A stretch of 6,308 nt of DNA from Candidatus Zixiibacteriota bacterium (GTDB lineage: Bacteria > Zixibacteria > MSB-5A5 > SM1-73), in the NCBI GenBank assembly GCA_022866585.1, contig JALHUP010000398.1, forward strand, positions 1 through 6,308. Reading direction: 5' to 3'. The notes under the pieces are model-generated. The model searched no databases, was not told the origin of the DNA, and saw only the letters and a list, made by a program, of their open reading frames with translations. Made by a program: the position numbers and the translations under genes. The stretch's first letter is position 1; every line of letters begins with the position of its first letter. This document shows, one piece after another, positions 1 through 5,290 of this stretch.

Positions 1-479
1 GCTTTTACGAAAATCTGGTGAACAAATATCCCATCATCTCCATCGAGGATGGACTGGCTCAGGATGATTGGGATGGCTGGGTTAAACTCAATGAGAAATT
101 GGGGGACAGAATCCAGATTGTGGGAGACGATCTTTACGTCACCAATATAAAGAGATTACAAAAAGGGATCGAACTTAAAGCCACCAACTCTATTTTGATC
201 AAGCTTAACCAGATTGGAACATTGACCGAGACTTTAGATACTATTGAGATGGCAAAGAAAGCTGGCTTCACCGCAGTAGTTTCGCACCGATCCGGAGAGA
301 CGGAGGACACCACCATCGCCGATGTGGTGGTGGCAGTCAATGCCGGGCAGATAAAGACCGGCTCGGTCTCCCGCACCGACAGAATCTGCAAATACAATCG
401 TCTCCTCCGAATCGAAGAGGAGTTAGGCGAAAGAGCACAGTTTTTGGGGAAGAAGGTTTTTTATAACATAACGCAATAG
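1..479 (+). CDS. eno: Enolase, C-terminal part (5' end outside window)
   Basis: Phosphopyruvate hydratase interconverts 2-phosphoglycerate and phosphoenolpyruvate in glycolysis and gluconeogenesis, in the cytoplasm. The frame is open from the window edge (first full codon at base 3) to TAG 477-479, giving about 158 codons of a protein usually near 430 residues, so only the last third of the barrel domain is present. Visible family motifs, in order: YPIISIEDGLAQDDWDGW with the Mg-binding Glu; QIVGDDLYVTN with the Mg-binding Asp; the enolase signature around LIKLNQIGTLTET with the catalytic Lys; SHRSGETEDTTIADVVVA, the phosphate-binding loop; and GQIKTGSVSRTDR with the second active-site Lys. 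The C-terminus (NRLLRIEEELGERAQFLGKK) is normal for the family. An ftsB-like gene follows on the same strand after a 113-base gap, an arrangement common in bacteria. Identification is secure. Confidence 0.98.
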   Translation, partial: FYENLVNKYPIISIEDGLAQDDWDGWVKLNEKLGDRIQIVGDDLYVTNIKRLQKGIELKATNSILIKLNQIGTLTETLDTIEMAKKAGFTAVVSHRSGETEDTTIADVVVAVNAGQIKTGSVSRTDRICKYNRLLRIEEELGERAQFLGKKVFYNITQ

Positions 480-490
480 AAAATTTATCA

Positions 491-549
491 CCCTCCCTTA
501 ATCCCTCCCATCAAGGGAGGGAAGATTTCCTCTCCCCTTGTGGGAGAGG
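491..549. repeat. Two C/G-rich hairpins in the eno-ftsB gap
   Basis: Two stem-loops stand side by side. The first is TCCCTCCC (502-509) pairing with GGGAGGGA (515-522) over a 5-base loop; an alternative pairing uses CCCTCCCTT (491-499) with AAGGGAGGG (513-521). The second is CCTCTCCC (529-536) with GGGAGAGG (542-549), loop CTTGT. Neither is followed by a clear T-run (the next bases are GTTAGGGTGAGGGGTATTTT), so they look more like dispersed intergenic repeats than classical terminators, though they could attenuate readthrough from eno. The remaining 43 bases before ftsB are AT-rich with no obvious promoter. Confidence 0.7.
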
Positions 550-592
550 GTTAGGGTGAGGGGTATTTTAAACCCAATATACAAATTAAAAA

Positions 593-1048
593 ATGATTAA
601 GAAGAGAAAGTCCAGAGATTTTTTGCCAAGTGAGTTTTTTCAAAAGATAAAAGAGAAAACTCTTCGAAAGAAAAGTAAGGTCAAAAGGATTTTATTCCTT
701 TTGGTCTTTGTCTTCGTCTCCTATCGCTTCTTTTCCGGACCTTACGGCTTCATCCAGATACATTCCTTCTGGCAACAGAAAAAGAACTTAGAGAAGGAAT
801 CCAAAATGTGGCAGGCAAAAATGGTCGATTTGGAAATTGAAAAGAAAAGGTTAGAAGAAGACAAGTTTTATTTGGAGAAACAAGTCAGAGAAAGATTGGG
901 AATGGTTAAAGAGGGGGAAAAGGTTTATAGAGTTGTTCCACGCAAAGAGGCTCCATCCGATGCAGGTAGGCAGATACCCCCCTCTGGGGAGGTCTACCCA
1001 AAATCCGATTCCCTGCCCACCCAGAAGGGTGGGCGTCCGCCCAGATGA
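593..1048 (+). CDS. ftsB: Septum formation initiator (FtsB/DivIC family) with repeat-derived C-terminal tail
   Basis: Small bitopic membrane protein of the FtsB/DivIC type, which in studied bacteria joins FtsL and FtsQ (or DivIB) in the divisome. Residues 1-31 are strongly basic and cytoplasmic. Residues about 32-47 (RILFLLVFVFVSYRFF) form one membrane span. Residues about 58-100 are a charged coiled coil (QQKKNLEKESKMWQAKM and onward). The segment about 99-115, RERLGMVKEGEKVYRVV, is the typical family end. Residues from about 118 to 151 (Pro/Gly/Ser-rich, ending GGRPPR) are not family-like and are encoded by a palindromic repeat. The ATG at 593 has no clear Shine-Dalgarno, so the start is less certain than the frame. 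The stop TGA overlaps the recO ATG (ATGA, 1045-1048). ftsB against divIC naming cannot be settled from this sequence. Confidence 0.85.
   Translation: MIKKRKSRDFLPSEFFQKIKEKTLRKKSKVKRILFLLVFVFVSYRFFSGPYGFIQIHSFWQQKKNLEKESKMWQAKMVDLEIEKKRLEEDKFYLEKQVRERLGMVKEGEKVYRVVPRKEAPSDAGRQIPPSGEVYPKSDSLPTQKGGRPPR
966..1040. repeat. Palindromic repeat inside the 3' end of the ftsB-like gene
   Basis: The stretch holds an exact hairpin, GCCCACCC (1015-1022) with GGGTGGGC (1027-1034), loop AGAA, preceded by an imperfect hairpin around ACCCCCCTCTGGGGAGGT (976-993). It is richer in G+C than the genes on either side and resembles dispersed intergenic repeats. It encodes the final ~33 residues of the ftsB-like protein and ends right before the recO start. 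Confidence 0.7.
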
Positions 1049-1815
1049 GCATCACCAAGACCGAAGCCATTGTTTTGAAAAGCTTAAAATTTGGGGACAC
1101 CTCGAAGATCGTCACCTTATACACCAAAGATTATGGAAAGATCAAGGTGATCGCCAAAGGGATAAGAAAACCCAAAAGCAGACTGGCGGGGACCTTAGAG
1201 ACGTTTTTCCACATTCACATCGTCTTTTACAAAAAGCTGACCACCGAGATTTATCTTTTATCTCAAGCCGAGATTATAAAACCATTTCAGAAACTTACAA
1301 AAGATTTGAGCCGGTATGCCTTTGCCTCCGGGGCTTTAGAGCTTTTGGACAAACTGATCACCGGAGAGGAGCCAAACCCAGAGCTTTTTGAATTGACCAA
1401 AAACACTTTATCTTTTATGGGGAGTTGTCCTCAAAAATCTTTAGAAAAATCCTTTTGGTTTTATGTTTTAACCTTAGCCGATATTTTGGGATATAAACCC
1501 AAATTTGACCGATGTATTTCTTGTAACAAAACTATTCCGGATAAATTTATATTGTTCAGTCCGGAAAAAGGTGGAATCGTTTGCCAAAAATGTGCCAGAC
1601 AGGATCAAGCCTATCTCAGATTGTCGAAAGATTCGGTAAGATCGGCATTAAAACTTCAATCCATTGAGTTGGACAAATTAGATTCGTATAATATTCCAAA
1701 GGAACAGCTGCGCGAGATATCAAATGTGGTCTTAAATCTTTTGGATTATCATACCGGAAGGGGAAGGGACCTGAAGTCTTTGGAATTTTTAGAGGGAGAA
1801 TTAGGCGTAGGATAA
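1045..1815 (+). CDS. recO: DNA repair protein RecO
   Basis: Recombination mediator of the RecFOR pathway: it loads RecA on SSB-coated single-stranded DNA and anneals strands. 256 residues is normal family length (about 240-260). The N-terminal OB-fold spans about residues 1-80 (ITKTEAIVLKSLKFGDTSKI, then GKIKVIAKGIRKPKSRLAG, the typical basic DNA-binding segment). A helical C-terminal domain follows, with a four-Cys zinc site C157-x2-C160 and C180-x2-C183 (RCISCNKTIP ... GGIVCQKC). The ATG overlaps the upstream TGA as ATGA, so translation is probably coupled to the ftsB-like gene; GGGTGGGC in the upstream hairpin is the only, weak, Shine-Dalgarno-like run. It ends in TAA 1813-1815. Confidence 0.96.
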   Translation: MSITKTEAIVLKSLKFGDTSKIVTLYTKDYGKIKVIAKGIRKPKSRLAGTLETFFHIHIVFYKKLTTEIYLLSQAEIIKPFQKLTKDLSRYAFASGALELLDKLITGEEPNPELFELTKNTLSFMGSCPQKSLEKSFWFYVLTLADILGYKPKFDRCISCNKTIPDKFILFSPEKGGIVCQKCARQDQAYLRLSKDSVRSALKLQSIELDKLDSYNIPKEQLREISNVVLNLLDYHTGRGRDLKSLEFLEGELGVG

Positions 1816-1850
1816 TTCGTTATTACATGGGGTATTTGAGAAATCCCCCT

Positions 1851-1956
1851 AAATCCCCCTTTTACAAAGGGGGATTGAAAGACATTAAAAATTCCCCCTT
1901 TTGTAAAGGGAGACTAAAGAGGATTGAAGATTCCCCCTTTTTTAAATGGGGATTTT
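1851..1956. repeat. Three copies of a TCCCCCTTT/AAAGGGGGA hairpin repeat
   Basis: Copy 1 is a perfect 11-bp stem, AATCCCCCTTT (1852-1862) with AAAGGGGGATT (1866-1876), loop TAC. Copy 2 starts ATTCCCCCTTTTG near 1891 and returns as AAAGGGAG near 1905-1912. Copy 3 starts TTCCCCCTTT at 1931 and returns as AAATGGGGA near 1944-1952. Copies 2 and 3 have decayed stems. The spacing of about 40 bases with similar linkers (GGGATTGAAAGA, GGATTGAAGA) suggests local duplication of one unit. No CDS is visible in this gap. Confidence 0.8.
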
Positions 1957-1993
1957 AAAAAGTCATTCCGAAACATGACAGATAACGACTTTG

Positions 1994-2056
1994 ATGGTTC
2001 GACCCTTCGACAGGTTCATGGTGCTGAGCGAAGTCGAAGCATAAGCTCACCATAAA
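1994..2056. repeat. TTCGAC-type palindromic repeat upstream of glyQS
   Basis: The element begins ATGGTTCGAC (1994-2003) and ends GCTCACCATAAA (2045-2056). Inside is a 7-bp stem CTTCGAC (2005-2011) with GTCGAAG (2033-2039). The same two end strings flank a much shorter element at 6118-6142, so this is one repeat family in two lengths. It touches the glyQS Shine-Dalgarno, so it would lie in the 5' leader of the mRNA if transcription starts upstream. Confidence 0.7.
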
Positions 2057-2061
2057 GGAGG
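2055..2061 (+). promoter_or_regulatory. Strong Shine-Dalgarno of glyQS
   Basis: AAGGAGG, a near-perfect anti-16S match, lies 4 bases before GTG 2066. It decides for the GTG start even though GTG is not the commonest start codon. It is the clearest ribosome-binding site in the window. Confidence 0.85.
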
Positions 2062-2065
2062 AGAA

Positions 2066-3376
2066 GTGAAAAAACCAGAACCGGATTTGATGGACAAGTT
2101 AGTTTCATTATGCAAAAGAAGGGGATTCATCTTTCAATCTTCAGAGATCTACGGTGGGATCACCAGCTGTTGGGATTATGGTCCTCTGGGGGTGGAGATG
2201 AAGAAAAATATCAAGGACTTTTGGTGGAAAAGCATGACCCAATACCGGGAAGATATTGAGGGGGTGGACGCCTCTATCCTCATGCATCCCAAGGTCTGGG
2301 AGACCTCCGGGCACGTGGAAAACTTCACCGATCCGATGGTGGATTGCAAAAAATGCAAGCAGAGATTCAGGGCAGACGACATAAATGGCACCGTTTGTCC
2401 GGTCTGTGGAGGTGAGCTAACCGAAGCCCGAATGTTTAATTTGATGTTTAAGACACACATGGGACCGGTCGAAGATGATGCTTCTGTGGTCTATCTAAGA
2501 CCTGAGACCGCACAGGGAATATATGTCAATTTCTTGAATGTTATGGGACCTTCACGGCAGAAAGTCCCTTTCGGCATTGCTCAGATCGGCAAAGCTTTCA
2601 GAAATGAAATCTCTCCAGGAAATTTCATCTTCAGATCACGTGAATTTGAGCAGATGGAGATGCAATATTTTGTGCATCCCCAAGAGGATCAGAAATGGAT
2701 TGAGTATTGGAAAGAGGAGAGGATGAAATGGTATCATGACGTCGGGATAAGAAAAGAGAACTTGAGATTTCACCAGCACGAAAAGAAGGAATTGGCTTTC
2801 TACGCTAAGGTCGCCTACGATATTGAATATAACTTTCCTTTTGGATGGAAGGAAATCGAAGGCATTCATAACCGCACAGATTTCGATCTTTCGAGACACA
2901 GCCAAGCCACAGGCAAAGACCTCACATATTTCGATGACCAAACCAAGGAAAGATTCATTCCCTACATAATCGAAACCTCTGCCGGTGTGGACCGAACCAT
3001 GCTGGTCTGTTTGGTAGATGGATATTATGAAGAAGTGGTTAAAGGCGAAGAGAGGGTGGTATTGAGATTGGATCCCAAGATTGCTCCCATCAAAGCATCG
3101 ATCTTACCTTTAGTCAAAAGGGACAACATGCCGGAGGTTGCCAAAAAGATTGAAAAGATGTTGAGACCTCATTTTAATGTCTTTTATGACGAGGGTGGTG
3201 CAGTCGGTCGTCGCTACCGCAGGCAGGATGAGATTGGCACTCCCTTCGGCATTACCGTCGATTCGCAAACTTTGCAGGATGAAACTGTCACCTTGCGGGA
3301 GAGGGACTCCATGGAGCAGGTTAGATATAAGATTGATGATTTGATTCCGGTGCTGAATAAAAAGATTTGGGGATAA
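2066..3376 (+). CDS. glyQS: Glycine--tRNA ligase, single-chain (dimeric, eukaryote/archaea-like class II type)
   Basis: Charges tRNA-Gly with glycine in the cytoplasm using ATP. This is the alpha2 class II form (also named glyS), not the alpha2beta2 form. Domains by residue: N-terminal catalytic start with GFIFQSSEIYGGITSCWDYG (20-39); zinc-like cluster C94-x2-C97 and C111-x2-C114; RPETAQG (145-151); motif 2 from FRNEISPGNFIFRSREFEQ (178-196); motif 3 GVDRTML (308-314) with its ATP-binding Arg; anticodon-binding domain from about 337 (SILPLVKRD, then YDEGGAVGRRYRRQDEIGTP and TVTLRERDSMEQ). 436 residues is slightly compact for a family that usually runs about 440-510. The GTG start is set by the strong Shine-Dalgarno. 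It ends in TAA 3374-3376, ten bases before a REP hairpin, which could act as mRNA 3'-end protection. Confidence 0.97.
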   Translation: MKKPEPDLMDKLVSLCKRRGFIFQSSEIYGGITSCWDYGPLGVEMKKNIKDFWWKSMTQYREDIEGVDASILMHPKVWETSGHVENFTDPMVDCKKCKQRFRADDINGTVCPVCGGELTEARMFNLMFKTHMGPVEDDASVVYLRPETAQGIYVNFLNVMGPSRQKVPFGIAQIGKAFRNEISPGNFIFRSREFEQMEMQYFVHPQEDQKWIEYWKEERMKWYHDVGIRKENLRFHQHEKKELAFYAKVAYDIEYNFPFGWKEIEGIHNRTDFDLSRHSQATGKDLTYFDDQTKERFIPYIIETSAGVDRTMLVCLVDGYYEEVVKGEERVVLRLDPKIAPIKASILPLVKRDNMPEVAKKIEKMLRPHFNVFYDEGGAVGRRYRRQDEIGTPFGITVDSQTLQDETVTLRERDSMEQVRYKIDDLIPVLNKKIWG

Positions 3377-3382
3377 AACCCG

Positions 3383-3413
3383 TGTTGGGTCGGGAATTGG
3401 AATTCCCGACCCA
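3383..3413 (+). repeat. REP hairpin type A, left copy
   Basis: A TGTT foot (3383-3386) is followed by a perfect stem: TGGGTCGGGAATT (3386-3398) with AATTCCCGACCCA (3401-3413), GG at the centre. It belongs with the neighbouring RAYT gene and matches the right-hand type A copy at 4084-4114 except for one compensated base pair. Confidence 0.9.
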
Positions 3414-3423
3414 TAGTCGATGT

Positions 3424-3453
3424 CGTGCCGGAAATCCAATTCCCGCACGAACA
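3424..3453 (-). repeat. REP hairpin type B, left copy (decayed)
   Basis: The stem CGTGCCGGAAAT (3424-3435) pairs with AATTCCCGCACG (3438-3449), centre CC, with two mismatches (C3429/C3444 and A3434/A3439), then AACA (3450-3453), which is TGTT on the minus strand. The core stem is shared with type A read on the other strand, but the outer arm CGTG/CACG differs from GGGT/ACCC. It lies just before the RAYT start. Confidence 0.85.
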
Positions 3454-3464
3454 TAGAAGACGCG

Positions 3465-4040
3465 ATGGGTTGGAAAAATATTTATTTAGATAACTATTCA
3501 TATTTCTTCTCCAGCAAAATTGTGGAGGGCATCCCAGTCCTTGAATCAAAAAGACCAAAGAAAATACTTCTGGATTTAATGAACTTCTACCGTGAAAAAT
3601 ACAAAACGAAAATTCAAGCATATGTGATTATGCCAACTCACCTGCATTTAATCATAAATTCTCAGGAAGGTGAAAATGTCAAATCATTCATGCAAAACCT
3701 ATTAAGAAGAAGTTCAATTAGAATTGTGGAGTGTTTGGAAGAAAATCTAAGAGAAAACAACGATGCGAAGAAATCCCAGCAGGTTTTGAAGGTTTTCAGA
3801 GATCGTGCGAACATGCCTTCACAACACGCAGTTTGGAAAGAAAGATCACGTGGGATTCCAATTTATACCGACAGGGTGATGAAAATCAAACTGGATTACA
3901 TCCACAATAACCCACTTCGGGCGGGACTGGTAAAGGAGCCACAAGATTATCTGTATTCCAGTTTTAGAAATTATTATTTGAATGACCATAGCATCTTCAG
4001 AGTGGATATAATTGATATCTTGAATTTAAAATCTGTGTAA
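3465..4040 (+). CDS. REP-associated tyrosine transposase (RAYT, Y1 HUH, IS200-like)
   Basis: Single-strand-specific HUH endonuclease of the kind thought to mobilise or maintain REP repeats. From ATG 3465 it is 191 residues, normal for RAYTs. The HUH motif is MPTHLHLIIN with H59 and H61. The catalytic Tyr is most likely Y145 in KLDYIHNNPLRAGLV, the position of the known catalytic Tyr in E. coli RAYT. The preceding HAVWKERSRGIPIYTDRV and the later DYLYSSFRNYY match the family's C-terminal part. The frame is open 15 codons further to ATG 3420, but those codons lie in a REP hairpin, so 3465 is the better start; its Shine-Dalgarno (AGAAGA) is weak. All key residues are present and there is no frameshift, so it looks intact. 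Paired REP hairpins sit on both sides, and the right one begins directly after the stop codon. Confidence 0.93.
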   Translation: MGWKNIYLDNYSYFFSSKIVEGIPVLESKRPKKILLDLMNFYREKYKTKIQAYVIMPTHLHLIINSQEGENVKSFMQNLLRRSSIRIVECLEENLRENNDAKKSQQVLKVFRDRANMPSQHAVWKERSRGIPIYTDRVMKIKLDYIHNNPLRAGLVKEPQDYLYSSFRNYYLNDHSIFRVDIIDILNLKSV

Positions 4041-4070
4041 CGTGCGGGAATTCCAATTCCCGCACGAACA
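4041..4070 (-). repeat. REP hairpin type B, right copy (perfect)
   Basis: The perfect 12-bp stem CGTGCGGGAATT (4041-4052) pairs with AATTCCCGCACG (4055-4066), centre CC, followed by AACA (4067-4070; TGTT on the minus strand). It begins at the base after the RAYT stop codon and could also stabilise the 3' end of that mRNA. Confidence 0.9.
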
Positions 4071-4083
4071 GAAACCCTGTTCA

Positions 4084-4114
4084 TGTTGGATCGGGAATTG
4101 GAATTCCCGATCCA
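4084..4114 (+). repeat. REP hairpin type A, right copy
   Basis: A TGTT foot (4084-4087) precedes the perfect stem TGGATCGGGAATT (4087-4099) with AATTCCCGATCCA (4102-4114), centre GG. Relative to the left type A copy, pair G3389-C3410 is replaced by A4090-T4111, so both bases changed and pairing is kept. It ends 5 bases before the ATG at 4120. Confidence 0.9.
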
Positions 4115-4119
4115 CAAAG

Positions 4120-5091
4120 ATGTATAATGAAATGAAGTTGCTAAATCAGGATTCTATAAATTGGCTTCTGGAAGGTGAACCCTGGGTTAGGTATCGAACT
4201 TTGGTTGATCTATTGGATAAGAATGAAAATGATAACGAGGTAAAAAAAGCAAAAAAAGAAATTTCTGAACATCCCCTAATTAAAAAGATTTTCAAGAAAC
4301 AGAATAAGGATGGATATTGGGGAGTGCCCCAGGATATTTTCACCTGGTGGCCCAAGAAGGATACCACCTTTTGGTTCCTTCCCATATTGGCTGATTTTGG
4401 ATTTACCAAAGAGGATAAAAGAATTGCAAGGGCTTGTGAATATGTTTTCAGTCTTCAATTGAACTCAGGAGGTTTTGAAAGTTTCAACCCAAAAAAGGCG
4501 GCTGATTGCCATACCGCTATTCTTCTTGAGCCATTGGCGAAAATGGGTTTTTCAGACGATGATAGGTTGAAAAAGGCATATAAATGGCTGGTGTCGAGAC
4601 AAAGAAAAGACGGTGGCTGGTGGTGAAAAGATACTGCGCAGATCGGTCGATCAAGAGAAGAAGAACCTAGCTGCGCTTTCGCCACCACGTTTGTCTTGGG
4701 TGCGATGGCGCAAAATTCGTTGCTTGCGAAAAGCAAAGTGGCAAAAAGAGGAGTAGAGTTTCTTTTACAATGCTGGGAAAGCAGAGGCAAAATCAAATAT
4801 GCGGGACACGATAGCCAAATCGGAACCGACTGGGAGAAATTGAAATATCCCTTCACCGATTATCGAATCCTAAAATCTTTGGATACACTTTCCCAATTCA
4901 AATTCATTAAAAATGATCCACGTCTTAAAGAGATGGTTCACGCGCTCGTCTCGAAGCAAGATGCGAATGGGCGTTTTACCCCGGAGTCAATTCACCAGGT
5001 ATGGTCAGATTTTGATTTCGGACAAAAAGAGAAACCTTCTTTTTGGGTCACTTTTTTGGCTTTGCGTATACTAAAAAGACTTTTTGAATAA
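4120..5091 (+). CDS. Prenyltransferase/terpene-cyclase-like alpha-toroid protein with one in-frame UGA (possible selenoprotein)
   Basis: Read through UGA 4624-4626 (codon 169), the frame gives about 323 residues ending in TAA 5089-5091. A standard reading would give two pieces, 4120-4626 and a fragment beginning near 4696 or 4705. Q..DG.W-type repeats typical of alpha/alpha-toroid folds run through both halves: QNKDGYWG (61-68), LQLNSGGFES (113-122), RQRKDGGWW (160-168) just before the UGA, and KQDANGRFTPES near the end. DCHTAILLEPLAKMG (129-143) and, after the UGA, SCAFATTFVLGAMAQ look like matching helix starts of neighbouring repeats. There is no signal peptide or membrane span. From memory, relatives annotated as prenyltransferase-like proteins often have Cys one residue after the Trp here, so UGA may encode selenocysteine. 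A Cys-to-stop mutation or sequence error is the alternative. No enzyme activity can be assigned. ATG 4132 is another possible start; neither has a good Shine-Dalgarno. Upstream codons back to 4042 are REP sequence. Confidence 0.75.
4624..4676 (+). promoter_or_regulatory. Candidate bacterial SECIS element at the in-frame UGA
   Basis: UGA 4624-4626 is followed by an 18-base spacer, then a hairpin loop GGUC (4645-4648) closed by GAUC (4641-4644) and GAUC (4649-4652). Bacterial SECIS models call for a short stem-loop close after UGA, a G among the first loop bases and a loop about 16-37 bases downstream; all are met. E. coli fdhF, as I recall it, also has 18 bases between UGA and a GGUC in the loop. 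An outer helix GCGCAG (4636-4641) with CUGCGC (4671-4676) could enclose the hairpin, sharing G4641. The upper stem is only 4 bp, so the structure is weak by eye and was not folded by computer. Confidence 0.4.
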
Positions 5092-5144
5092 CTTATGGGT
5101 TATCCATCCCCATAGACCTGTGGAAAATAGTTGAAGAGCAGCGA

Positions 5145-5228
5145 CTGGAGTGTTCGCCTTTAGGCGAACCCTGTAAAAGCTCATTGCCTTCAAAAAGTTT
5201 CAGGTCAAGCTAAAGCTTGACACTCCAG
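5145..5228. repeat. Inverted pair of CTGGAGTG hairpin repeats
   Basis: The left unit (plus strand) is CTGGAGTG (5145-5152), stem GTTCGCC (5152-5158) with GGCGAAC (5163-5169), loop TTTA, then CCTG (5170-5173). The right unit, read on the minus strand, is CTGGAGTG (5228-5221), stem GTCAAGC with GCTTGAC, loop TTTA, then CCTG. Flanks and loop are the same, while stem arms differ but stay complementary within each unit. Because the units are inverted, the outer CTGGAGTG and CACTCCAG can also pair. The 199-base gap that holds it has no CDS. Confidence 0.8.
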
Positions 5229-5257
5229 CAACACCTTTCTCACTTTGACTTTTTCCG

Positions 5258-5276
5258 AGGCATCCCGCAGATGCCT
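5258..5276. repeat. Short hairpin just upstream of the GNAT gene
   Basis: AGGCATC (5258-5264) pairs with GATGCCT (5270-5276) over loop CCGCA, ending 14 bases before ATG 5291. It could be another decayed repeat or an mRNA leader hairpin; the sequence does not decide. Confidence 0.5.
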
Positions 5277-5290
5277 GACAATAACTATAT

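Noticed and set aside
134..397. Minus-strand open frame over enolase
   Set aside because: Mirror of a highly conserved coding region; no motif and no start signal.
933..1391. 152-codon open frame across ftsB and recO
   Set aside because: It overlaps two well-supported genes in another frame and its translation has no recognisable motif.
1851..1956. CRISPR array
   Set aside because: The three units are hairpins with decayed arms and similar short linkers, not identical repeats with unique spacers.
3420..3464. ATG 3420 as the RAYT start
   Set aside because: These 15 codons lie in the left type B REP hairpin and do not look like protein of the family; ATG 3465 gives the usual N-terminus.
4042..4119. 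ATG 4042 as start of the alpha-toroid gene
   Set aside because: The codons run through two REP hairpins; the family-like sequence begins only at about 4132.
4098..4128. Promoter with TATAAT at 4123-4128 and TTGGAA at 4098-4103
   Set aside because: Spacing is 19 bases and the transcript would begin after both possible ATG starts, leaving no usable start codon.
4624..4626. UGA read as Trp through a genome-wide altered genetic code
   Set aside because: The Trp codons I read in the other genes are TGG, and the ftsB-like gene ends in TGA overlapping recO. A UGA-Trp genome would use TGA often inside genes.
5217..5245. TTGACA at 5217-5222 as a -35 box for the GNAT gene
   Set aside because: It is part of the hairpin repeat stem and flank, and no -10-like hexamer occurs at 16-18 bases.
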